NCBI GenBank assembly: GCA_019096195.1
Contig: JAGTXK010000238.1
Location: 1-24,872 of the forward strand
Direction: 5' to 3'
DNA from: Boletus sp. NGJ
Lineage: Eukaryota > Basidiomycota > Agaricomycetes > Boletales > Boletaceae
DNA length: 24,872 bases
Positions 1-9,658 of this stretch are shown here, piece by piece. Numbering within the stretch: the first letter of the stretch is position 1; each line of letters opens with the position of its first letter. Below the pieces are notes generated by a model that was given only the letters and a program-made list of their open reading frames with translations, had not been told where the DNA came from and made no database searches. The position numbers were made by a program, and so were the translations under genes.

Positions 1-738
1 TCTTTTGGTTCTTTTGCAAATGTCAAGTCTTTGCAAAATAGCCAAACATTGGGACACTTTTTTGAGTCACTGTAAGTGCAATATTGTTGATTTTGTCTTA
101 TTAGAGTTTATCATACTATACTAGCTATATATGTCAACATCAAACATCTTTTCAGCTATGGCCAGATGATCCTATCACATATGTGCAACCACCTCTTTGC
201 TCAATCAGTTTGTGCTATTCTTTGTGTTTGTTCTTGGAGTCTCAAGGGTTTTGTCAAGAACATTGATGTCCAGAAGCTGGCAATTATGGAGGAGATTGAA
301 GGGGATCACAACATCTTATTGGAACAGGATTGTGATCATATTAACATAGACTAGTTGCATTCTCTGCCCACGAAATACAGTATCATAGTACTTTGCTATC
401 CTACAAACCATAGTACCCAGTGGATAACCCATGGGTATATCCATCATGGGTACAGATCCATGGTACCCCTGATAATGGGTATGGGTAAAATGTAGGTATG
501 GGTGTGGGTCAGTGCTCTGATACCCATGGGTTTATCCATGCAGTTTCCTATTCAAGATACAACTGTGTTATTGTGCATGCCAACAATGGGCCCTTTTTTA
601 TATGTCTTATGCTATTATTTACATGTCAGGTGGCCAACTGAACTTACCTACTCATTCTCATCCAACTGTATGACATGTCAATTGGCAACCGAACATGCAA
701 AGACAATGACCTTAGATTTTGGTGTCTTTGCATGAAAC
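1..738. other. Unassigned left flank
   Basis: I recognise no gene here. Short open frames exist (for example 166-354 and 502-735, plus strand), but neither shows a family motif, intron signals or a convincing coding pattern. The stretch is the genomic flank into which the solo LTR at 739-1749 inserted. Its last five bases (GAAAC, 734-738) nearly match the five bases after that LTR (GATAC, 1750-1754). The one structured part is the ATGGGTA cluster annotated separately. Confidence 0.4.
415..540. repeat. ATGGGTA palindrome cluster
   Basis: A cluster of ATGGGTA / TACCCAT units in both orientations. It is bounded by two near-palindromic blocks around ACCCATGGGT, one at about 422-442 and the other at about 519-538, which are reverse complements of each other with a few mismatches. 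The interior carries GGGTATGGGTA-type tandem units. It could be a short foldback repeat or a degenerate mini-satellite. Its function is unknown. Confidence 0.55.
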
Positions 739-1749
739 TGTTGTGCCAGGTAACAATGTGACACGTTCCCGTATAATCAACCCTGTTTGATTATAGAACT
801 AGCAGGACTTGAGGGGAAAATACCTCCAGAGGCCTAATGATTCCTCTGACTGGGGACCACTGCTAGCTTTATGTAGAGTCCTGTTGTTACCTCTACTAAC
901 AATGGCAGAGTCTTGGATTTACCAACGGTGGCACAATCCTCCAAGAAGGAAGGGCAGACTGGATGTGGAGGCCAGAGACTAGTTCTCTGGGCTTACATGG
1001 CCTAGTGCCAGTGGCGGAGTCCCAGACTTACAGGGTCAGTGGTGGAGTCCTGACCAATACAGGTTGACCTCTGTCGATGAAGGGCAGTGGTGGAGTCCCG
1101 GCCTTGCACGGACCAACCTCTGTTGGTCATTGGAGTTGCCGAAGCTTTAGGAGCAGGTGATGGCAACGAAGCTGCACAAGTGTGCAGTGATGAGAAGGAC
1201 GATCACTAGCATGAGGGTGATCACCTCCAGAGCAAGAGCAAGGCTTCTGAGGTGAAGTGGAACCGGTAGCGGGAGAAGCTGTTAGATTACATGAGAAGAA
1301 GTGCAGATCTAGGTTAAGGTTACATGAAGGGCCCACATCCCTATTTATAGGCCTTGCCCATCTAGGGCAGGCTTCGTGATGAATATAGTAATCATAAGTC
1401 TCAGACGAAAGATTATTATAAGAGAATCAAGGCATCAGTCAAAATGGAGGGAGTAGGAACACTGGGCTGTGTACAAGAGAGCATAGCTGAGGAGGCAATG
1501 TCTATGATTGGATTAAGAAGGAGAAAGGCATACGTCAAATGAAATAGAAATGGCAGTGTCCAGACCAAATGGGTAGCTTCCTGAAAATGGAGTTACAAGT
1601 AACTTCCTAGAAAGGAGGTTCCAGATGGGGCGATGCCTGAGTCGGTGTCACGGGGGAATCCCTGGTCTGAGTCAAAGAGTAGATCGTCCCACAGTCCTAC
1701 AGGAGGTGAGGGAAGGGGAAAAGATGTACCCCCTTCGGTAACCGTAACA
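739..1749 (-). mobile_element. Solo LTR, minus orientation (1011 bp)
   Basis: On the minus strand this begins TGTTACGG and ends CACAACA, an LTR-like TG..CA pair. It aligns over its whole length with the reverse complement of 16338-17333. Shared landmarks include the CCCCCTT block near one end, a TATAAATAGG-type box (read as CCTATTTATAGG at about 1341-1353), the CTAGGGCAGGCTTCGTGAT block and the repeated TGGCGGAGTC-type motif. The flanks GAAAC (734-738) and GATAC (1750-1754) are a 5-bp target duplication with one mismatch. No gag or pol adjoins it, so it is a solo LTR, probably left by LTR-LTR recombination. The small ORF at 1633-1827 is part of the LTR. Confidence 0.85.
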
Positions 1750-1995
1750 GATACCATAGTCATCATCCATTTTCATCTCATGCTGATCCATCATCCATGG
1801 TGTATTGGTGGTACCAGACTTTCATGAACTTGGAGACTATCTCATGGTTGATGGTGTCAACACTGACATGTTCTTGTGGGTGAATATATTATGTGAAGCT
1901 GCTGAATTTTAGATTTTCCTTCGTATGTAGATCATTGACAAGTGATATTAAGAACATGCTAGCAGTACAGTATGACAGTTTTTGAGTGATTAATT
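1750..1995. other. Unassigned spacer
   Basis: This starts with the right target-duplication copy of the solo LTR (GATAC). A short plus-strand frame at about 1828-1910 reads as plausible protein ending before a TAG, but it is too short to assign. No RNA gene or clear regulatory site is visible. Confidence 0.3.
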
Positions 1996-2669
1996 TCAAT
2001 CAATGCTCTGGATTGACCTCAGGCTACATGTCTGTGCAGTCTCACAGCTTGTCATATGGTCCAACAGCTCATCCACACATGCTCTCTGCCTTGTTTGGCA
2101 GTTTGCCTGGCTGCCCAGGTTGATGTGCTTCACTGCTGCTGTCACCCACGGACAATACCAGCTCATTGTTGTTTTCATGTAAGTCCTCATTCCCCCCTCA
2201 GGATCAATCATAGAAATTTGACATGACAATTATCCAGGTAAATCAGTAAAATCTTGTGTTAATTCAGAGTACAACCTATCTAACAACATCTGCAGTGGTA
2301 AGGGGCATTATAAAGGTTTGTTATACTGCTGGGACATATCATTGGAGTTATTAATGGCCATGAACTGGCTTGTGTAGATGAAGGTTCTACCTTCGTTGGT
2401 TCTGATTGATAATTGTATGTTCCAGAGAGTTGTGATAGAGGGACACTTGGATAACTTAATTGGAACTGGCATATGTAGGTGGGTTGTTGTGAGTATGAAT
2501 ACTGGGATGTTGAAGAGGCCCAGGGGTAAGAGGGTGGTGGAGGGGCTGCCAATGCACATGATAACATTGATTGCAGCTGACTGAGGTTCAGGGTCTGTTG
2601 TAGTTTGTCCTGAGAAACACTGGCTTCTACCAGTTTCCACAAACTGGGTCCATGCATTAAATAAGACAC
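1996..2669 (-). pseudogene. Decayed minus-strand coding remnant, unknown protein
   Basis: Two coding-like blocks lie on the minus strand. The upstream one (2669-2280) is 129 codons, with a Pro/Ser/Tyr/Gln-rich middle of the kind seen in fungal low-complexity linkers. The downstream one (2229-1996) is 77 codons, rich in Cys and charged residues. Its frame extends upstream through one TAA (around 2228-2230) to an ACTGCAG that could be a 3' splice site, so the two blocks may be exons of one broken gene. No known domain is recognised. The base composition is unlike the adjacent solo LTR. It could instead be a transposon-derived ORF or chance. Confidence 0.3.
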
Positions 2670-3359
2670 AAAGATGATAAGTCTACAGTCTCTGAAGAAT
2701 CACCTGTTGCAAATTATAAGACTTCAATGTATTTCTGTGTGGTGATGTTTCATGAATTGGTTTGAAGATTCTAACCTATTATTAATCAAGTTCACTCAGA
2801 ACTTGAATCTTGGAGGTTTGGCTAAATGAATGTCTCTATGCAGCAATAAGCTGTCAATCAGTCTAAGATTCTAAATTAGATGAAATGAATGCTCATGTTC
2901 TGGCCAATCCCAATTCAGAGGTTAAGTCGCCACCTCATTGACAAACACCCTGGACCCTGTCAATGGACCACTCAATTGCAAGCCATCAACAAGTTATGAC
3001 ACCAAAGAGTTCCTTACTGCTTAATAAATCAGTTCTCCAGATCAGGAGCATTTCTTCACATTTTGCTGCAAGTTGCCTGATCCACCTGCTGATAAGTGTC
3101 CAGGAAAAGTGGTATAATGAAGGGTATGAAATGGCATGCATATGAATCAAAGACATTTTTTGAGAGGGCATCAAGAAGATAAAATGCAGGCAGCTTTATC
3201 CAAGGAGGTATGTATCAAATCTGGTCTGAATCACTGTCCCTCTTTGACATACTCTGGTGTCTTTTTTATCTCTGCATTCTATGATGCCATGTCAATGGAA
3301 CCCACTCTCCTTGATTTGATGAGCACCCTCACAGCCCCATCTTCATGGCAATGAACACC
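2670..3359. other. Unassigned spacer
   Basis: Only short, mutually overlapping frames on both strands (about 60-72 codons) are present, none with a motif. I see no tandem repeat, LTR end or RNA gene. Confidence 0.35.
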
Positions 3360-5210
3360 CCTTCCACTCATAACTCCCTCTCCAACCTCTAATTAAGCCT
3401 TACTTCCAGTGATGACTCAGACTGGTCCCTTTGAGACATCTCTACATTGTAATGTCTGTCCTTTCTCTTTCTCATTGCAATACATCACTCATCTCTCCCC
3501 CAGTGCCAGGTCCCTCATTTTCATCTCCCCGTCTTAACTTCAACTTCCTCAAATTGATCAACACCATCAACAAGTACTCCTACACCTTCACCAACTATTA
3601 TATACCACTGCCTCTCCTGGTTGTTCCTACACCCCACTCAACAACAGCATTTCCCCCCATCAACACTGTCCACAACCTCTATCCATTTCATTAGTGCCAA
3701 TGGTAATGTTAGCAGATATCTCCATCTCCATCATTCAATCCCCCTTTGAGGGAAAGCCCTCTATGAGGCAGTGTATTGTACCAATGCCATCTTGCTCTGC
3801 CCACATGAATGATTTATCACATGAGGGCCTTGAACTTTTGGATCATTCATAAGTCAAATATAATATCTTACTTGATAATATGTGTGATTTGAGTGTGAGC
3901 ATCGTAATGAAGTGCTGCGTTCCTTGGCATTTCTCATTTAAGGGTACTAGTGCTTGTGAATGCTATGTGTGATGGTCAAGATTTGCATTTCTTATCTTGA
4001 TATGATCATAGTGAGCTCTTCTCTAATGGCCTTACTTCTGACAGGTGCTACTATAGTAGTGGCACCCATTCTCCCTTGTCGGTCTACAGTGTTCTGTATG
4101 CTTCCATCCTCCACTCTCATCATTTCAACCCCATTGCTTTTCCAGCTACTTGTTTAGTGGCAAAGACCCCAAGATGAAAAGCTTGCAATGATGATTCAAG
4201 TGAGGATGATGATGACTCCTAGCCCACCAATATGGATGTTCATCATGAGACCATCCAGCATCAGCACATCAAGCCTGAGCAGTGGCATCTTGATGAACTT
4301 CACAACAGTTACCACAGGCTCAAAGATGCTCTCTGTCTCCAACCAGAAGTCAAGCAAGCTTTCCCTTCTCAACTGTGCTATTACCCATGTTAAGTACTTC
4401 AAGATGACTACACAACAACTTCTGAGGCTACAACAGACCAAGAACAAGGTTTATTGACTCTGCAACACTCATGATTTAGATGCAATTCAACTCTTATCCC
4501 TCTCTATCATCCTTCTTTAACACTTCTATACCACACACTCTAAATTTATTGCCAGAATTCATACACCAACATCATATCAACTCAAAGCACAACATCCTGA
4601 TCAGATCTGTCCCCCATATCTTCCAGAAATCTGACCTCATGATTCACACTGACCTTTGCCTGGTCCTCCTGCTCCAATTGGCCAAACTCCCTCCCCTAGG
4701 AGCTCTATGAACACAGCCCTGCTGACAACTACCCTCCAGATGTACACATTGCCTGTAACAATAGCACCTACTATACAAGATGGCACCACCACCAGCAACA
4801 ACAGCACTACACTGTCCCATGTCACACTACCTTCCCCAATGTCTGCCATGACCTCTCCTAGCATTAGTATTATCACCAATACCCCATATACAGTGACTTC
4901 CATCCCTGACTGCCTCCTCTGCAACCTCCAGCTGACCAAGCTTGAGGACACCCCCCTCATCATCCTCCCCCTCCAGATCCACCACCATCCCTCCTTCCTT
5001 CCACCTGCTCCTGGTGCTGCTATGCCCATCCAGCTCACTTACAACACTGTTTCAACTGCCAGCATACATATTACTCCACTTCTTATCTATGACCTCTGCT
5101 CACTCTCAGTCTAGCATTAATGAGGTGTTAATGCCTGGCATTTCCAAGCAAAGATATGCTGCCACCACCTCCATTATTGCAGCAGTATCACAACAATCAC
5201 AGTCAAGCTT
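3360..5210 (+). pseudogene. Pyrimidine-rich decayed coding region, unknown protein
   Basis: The plus strand is strongly C/T-rich over this stretch. Reading across frames gives patches of plausible protein. At about 4184-4460 there is an acidic Ser/Asp run followed by a His/Gln/Leu-rich segment, broken by TAG and TAA. At about 4710-5110 one frame is rich in His, Pro, Gln and Tyr, broken by TAG and TGA triplets that would be CAG or CGA before a C-to-T change. A longer open frame (4656-5114, 152 codons, Pro/Thr/Ser-rich) overlaps it in another phase, and I cannot decide between the two from sequence alone. No domain is recognised. The hydrophobic minus-strand frame at 4637-5038 is probably a shadow of the C/T bias. 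Confidence 0.3.
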
Positions 5211-5719
5211 TTGATTGTTGACCTTGCCCATCACCCCAAACCTCAAAAATGCCCTATGTTTTCAGTTACATTATCTTTCACAAACCATCATTGCAGAAAT
5301 TACTTGCACAACTAAAATACTTGAACTTCCTAGTCTTGGTTTTTTGGGGGAAGATGTGATAAGACACCAATACAAGACCACAGCATGCTGTTGTTGACAT
5401 ATTTACCCCATTTGACACAGTAGCTGCATCTGGACTGACACACATCAAATATCACATCATCTCCTGCATGCATCCACAACATGAGGGAGATAGCCACCAC
5501 AATAACAACAATACCACACCATTGTTAAGTTGGTTTATGTAGGTGCTTCCATGCTTCACCTCATTCCTATGTGGTGTATTACATGTCTAAACTCCTTGCA
5601 TAGCATTCTTAGCAAGGCATGCTTTTTTTTTGACTCCCACCCCTATAAGTATATGAGGATCTCAGAGCTGCCAGACATTCCACAACTCCTTGCCCACCTC
5701 ATCCAGTTAAGACATAGAG
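5211..5719. other. Unassigned spacer upstream of decayed gene
   Basis: Short open frames at 5215-5397 and 5530-5763 have no recognised motif. An AT-rich CTATAAGTATATG stretch near 5643-5656 lies about 65 bp upstream of the ATG at 5720 and could have served as a TATA-like element for the gene at 5720-7238. This is inference only. Confidence 0.3.
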
Positions 5720-7238
5720 ATGCCACAGCCTGTTCCTGTCCCAGAGACAAACAATATGGATAGTGCTAGATCAGATTCTGAACCTCCTTTCTCTAACTCT
5801 GATGATGACTTAGACATTGTTATTCCTATGGGTCTTGAGGCGTCCATCATTGACTATCAGCAGATATGTAGTATATGTAATGTTTCATGGAGCTGTCAAT
5901 AACTGATACTCCCCCTCTTAGGTAGTCAAGCAGCTTCAAGTCCTCATTGGCAAATTGCAGGACAAGATTCATGGTTTGAAGGATGAGAATGCTGACCTCT
6001 GGTTGAACCAGCAGAAGTGCCAGATAAAGGGAGTGCCAAAGGAACTGTCTAGAGATGATGAACGGATCACTCTCCTTAGAAGGAAATATGATGTAATGGT
6101 CGAACTTTTTGTTCCAAGCAAGGAACTCTTTCAAACTTCTTGTTCTTTGCCACTCCAGCCATTCAATACTGCAGAGCAGTATGAGACCAAAGCATTGGCT
6201 AACATGGCACTACTTTCAGAGCTTCATGCCTTCATTGCAGACAAGGATCTGATTCAACTGATGAAGAGTTCCCATTTCCACAGCATGGTGCATTCAAAGT
6301 GACTAGCAAAGACAAAATATGGCTAACTATGACCTCAGTTCAGTCAGGCATCTATTTCAGTCTGTGTAACTATCCTCAACACTCTCCATGATGTGATGGG
6401 CAAGATCCTCAGCCTGCCAGGAGAGTACTTCAAAATCAAATATAGCCATGAATCAGAGCCTGACATTCACGTGATGCTAGGCATCACCATAGAGCATCTT
6501 CATACATCTCCCCTTCTCTTTTCTATCTTGTATCCTAACTTGAACATCACAAGCAAGAAGCTCTTTGATAATTAGCAGGTCTTGACAAAGGTAAGGTAAT
6601 GGTTCTTACAACTAATTTTATGACTCACCACTTGTTACAGATCCTAAAAGCTGCATTTTTTGGGCCAAAATCTATCCAAGCAATGTGCAAGAGCAGCAAT
6701 CTAGTATCAAGTGGACACAAAACTTACACCAATTATGGGGTGTGACTACCCTCACTCCAGGCACAATTGCATGGGCCATCACTATTGTAAGTAGAGCTGC
6801 TCTTGTGAATGTGTTTGCTAATTCTAAGTGCAACTTACACAGCTTCTTTTCTTCCTCTCAATCAATATCTCCTTTTTCAGCAACAGAGTAGGTGTCACCT
6901 CAAAGATCTCATACAAGGAGTGTTTTAGACAATACAAGAGCCTTCTCATACAATGATGGGTCACTCCATCGGTCCAGGCTATTGTTGCATCAATGAATTA
7001 GTACATCTTCAGCACGCAATCTAGCTTGGATGAGCCATTACCAAACTTAGGAAGTATTGTGGCTGACTTAGATGTTGCATTGGCTGAACTCAATCTTGAG
7101 GTGAATGGACCTGATAGCTGCTCCTCCCCATTGACAGCATCACCAATCATTGAAGATAATCTCAGGAGTGATCATGTCCACCGTCTTACACCTCTGCAGG
7201 ACTCTGTTTTAGAAGAACCAAGTTCTATCATTCAATGA
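5720..7238 (+). pseudogene. Decayed multi-exon gene, fungal family of unknown function
   Basis: The series of plus-strand blocks reads as one broken gene. Exon 1 (5720-5870) has an acidic Ser/Asp patch. A 55-bp intron (GTATAT at 5871 to TAG at 5925) restores phase into 5926-6302, which begins with a charged coiled-coil-like stretch and then a globular-looking segment. A further block (about 6375-6590) ends at a GTAAGG donor, with a 50-bp intron to TTACAG (6591-6640). The next exon carries a TPGTIAWA motif, then a 94-bp intron (GTAAGT..TTTCAG, 6787-6880), then a final exon to 7238. Several TAG/TGA stops and at least two frameshifts (about 6310-6380 and 6690-6720) inactivate it. From memory the layout resembles an expanded Agaricomycete family of unknown function. 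I cannot name a domain. Confidence 0.5.
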
Positions 7239-7954
7239 TCTCAACTGCAGCTCAAGGGGCAACACAGGGATGTAAGACACAGCCAAAGAAAGGGAAGGAG
7301 CATGCAGAAAATCCAGTTGGTGATCAGAATGCAAAGCATCAATCTGGTCACAACCAAGTGTAACTCATCTTTTCATTGTCATCTAGTTGCTCCTACTTGT
7401 AGTAGTGATATACATGTATTACCACTTCTGAATCACATGAGCATTATGTTAAATGGGATCATGAGTCACACTCTAATATCCAATGGCACCAGCTCAACTT
7501 GATATTGCAAAGGCAAGGTAACTCAATGTATTTGATTTGTATGCTTATGTAGTATTGGACTTGTGAACTAGTAGATTTATGTGCAAGTGCAACTGTATTA
7601 TATAATGAATTGTACCAAGTTGTGAGTTCAAATCCCTGTTGTAACATTTAAAATTAGTGTATTAATAATATAATAATTACTACGTAATGGTAGTACTAGT
7701 GCAAGCATTGTAGTAATAAATGTATCAATCTAATAGTGTAACTACAATAGTACAGTAGTAGTAGAGGATTAGTAGATAAGGATGAGTATAGATAGATAAG
7801 ATAAGGGGATAAGATAAGGGCAAGTACAGATAGTTAAGTTAAGTTATAGGCAAGATTCATTTTTATTCATTACTATAGCTGCCAATTTGTCGTAATTCAT
7901 GACAATGGTTGCCAATTGCTGCAAGTGATTGTAATCATGTGCCTGTATTGAGAT
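7239..7954. other. AT-rich non-coding stretch
   Basis: There is no gene. It includes a tRNA B-box-like GAGTTCAAATCC at about 7622-7633, AGT/AAT-rich low-complexity sequence to about 7780, and a GATAA-type simple repeat. It ends at the target duplication of the next solo LTR (GAGAT, 7950-7954). Confidence 0.4.
7770..7852. repeat. GATAA/TTAAG simple repeat
   Basis: A degenerate microsatellite built of GATAA, GATAAG and AGTTAAG units. Confidence 0.6.
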
Positions 7955-8768
7955 TGTTATGGTTATGGAAGGGGGTATACCTTTTTCCCTTCCTTCACCC
8001 CCTCCCAGACTCTGGGATGACCTTTTCTTTGACTCCTATGACTTGGGATTCCCCTATGACACCCACACAAGCATCACCTCATCTGGAACTCCCCTTCTAG
8101 GCGATGCACTATCATGGCTATGACACAGCCCCCTCCCATTTCACTGATATGCCTATCATTTGATCACAGACATTGCCTCCTTGGCTATGTTCTCTCACAC
8201 ACAGCCTAGTATTCCAATTCCTCATTTGACTGATGCCTCTGATCTCCTTATGGTAATACTCGGCCTGTAACTTACTATTACCATATACAATACGAAGCCT
8301 GCCCTAGATCAGAAAGACCTATTTATATAGGCATTCGCCCTTCATGTCATTCTAACCTTGATCTACACCTCATACCATATAATCTACCCCACTCTCAGTT
8401 CTATATCACTTCAGAGTCTGCACCCACTTTGGAAGTGATAACACTTGTGCTTGTGATACTTCTCATGATCACATCACACTTGTGCAGTCTCCTTGCTACC
8501 CATTTGCATGCTTAACCAGCGGCAACACCAACACAGACAGGGTTCTGCACAGATAGGACTGTACCCCTATCTTCAAAGTCCAAGACTCTGCCATTGGTCA
8601 TAGGGACGTCCCTCACCTAGAGGAGACTCTACATAAAGCTAGCTATTGATACCCCACACCTAGGGAATTTGGGCCTAGGGAGCCAATGGCTCAATTCCAG
8701 CTAGTCCAGTAATCAACTAGGAGGTTGATTACTCAGTAACATGTCACCAAGTTATGAAGGTCATAACA
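7955..8768 (+). mobile_element. Solo LTR, diverged member of the same family (814 bp)
   Basis: It begins TGTTATGG and ends CATAACA, giving a perfect 7-bp terminal inverted repeat. The flanks GAGAT (7950-7954) and GATAT (8769-8773) are a 5-bp target duplication with one mismatch. Internal landmarks match 16338-17333 in order: the GGGGGTA..CCCTTCC block, CATTGCCTCCTTGGCTATG, ACGAAGCCTGCCCTAGAT, a TATA-like box (TATTTATATAGG at about 8311-8322), CTTGTGCTTGTGAT, and AGACTCTGCCATTGGTCATA near the 3' end. It is about 180 bp shorter and more diverged than the other two copies. No internal domain flanks it. Confidence 0.8.
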
Positions 8769-8799
8769 GATATTCCTTGTAATAACAGAGTCTGGACCA

Positions 8800-8835
8800 C
8801 AATGGCCATTGCAATGCTGGTTGCAATGGCCATTG
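8800..8835. repeat. 14-bp perfect inverted repeat, 8-nt loop
   Basis: CAATGGCCATTGCA (8800-8813) and its exact reverse complement (8822-8835) surround an 8-nt spacer. Each arm also contains the 12-bp palindrome CAATGGCCATTG. Confidence 0.85.
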
Positions 8836-8975
8836 GGACCTTGATTGCAACTGCTGTTGCCATGTGATTTGCAGTCACGACTCTCTTATTAGGATGGGTT
8901 CTCACACGGTTTTGTCATTTGGGTGTTGCAATTGACTTGGAATGGAAATATGAATTCTCCAACATTATTTCAATC

Positions 8976-9344
8976 AAATAAGTATGAATAAGTGTGAATA
9001 AGCAAATTGCTATTTTCCTGATGAATCAGTGATTTAGCCACAGTGCTATACCATGCTGGACAGTGAATAGTACTGAAAACAGCAAATGTCAGGATAAAAA
9101 CAATCATTTTTTAACACCTTTAATGTTACTATATAGCACTCACAGTGTCACAGTTAGGTTCCTACTGTATAGTCACATCAAAGGTGTTTAAAAATGATTA
9201 TTTTTATCCTAACATTCACTATATTCAGTACTATTCACTGTACAGCGCTTGTATATCCACTGTAGCACTGTGGCAAAATCACTAATTTACTGATGCCAGA
9301 AACTGTATTATTGAAACCAACTTCTTTCATACTTAAACAGACCC
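8976..9344. mobile_element. MITE-like foldback element (about 370 bp)
   Basis: The left arm (about 8976-9122) and the reverse complement of the right arm (about 9344-9176) match over most of their length. Shared blocks include AAGTATGAA, ATCAGTgATTT, GCCACAGTGCTA, ACAGTGAATAGTACTGAA, AGGATAAAAA-AATCATTTTT and AACACCTTT. About 55 bp of loop lies between them. The right end reads GGGTCTGTTTAAGTATG on the minus strand, the kind of terminus common in hAT- or Harbinger-type MITEs, but the left end is too eroded to fix a target duplication. There is no coding capacity. Confidence 0.75.
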
Positions 9345-9658
9345 TCTTGCAGCTTGTAATCTCCCAGTCTTGGCACACACACAAATCTGAGGGTTTAACT
9401 AGTTCTTTATTTGTGCTACACTCTTCTTCTTGTTACACTAGTACTCTTTCAAGAACACAATTGTAACAGTATGGTCATGTTCACCACATGTCAGGTTCAG
9501 CATTTAGAAAAATCCTTATTGAACTGGACAGAACCAAACCTGTCCATCACTAATTCATATCCTACCCTCAGACAAGGCTTCTTTTCCTGATCAATACCAC
9601 AATAGCAATTCAATAGGATAAAGTGAGACAAGTATTTTCATCAAATATACTTTACCAT
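9345..9658. other. Unassigned spacer
   Basis: No gene is visible. A 7-bp-arm hairpin (TGGACAG..CTGTCCA, about 9526-9547) is present. The truncated minus-strand Gypsy element would be expected to continue here with the rest of RNase H and integrase, but I find no integrase motif. Confidence 0.35.

Noticed and set aside
1633-1827. Conserved small ORF also seen at 16185-16454 on the other strand
   Set aside because: The similarity only reflects that both lie in copies of the same solo LTR, antisense to it.
4637-5038. 133-codon hydrophobic minus-strand ORF
   Set aside because: Explained by the strong C/T bias of the plus strand. No motif, and it overlaps more plausible plus-strand frames.
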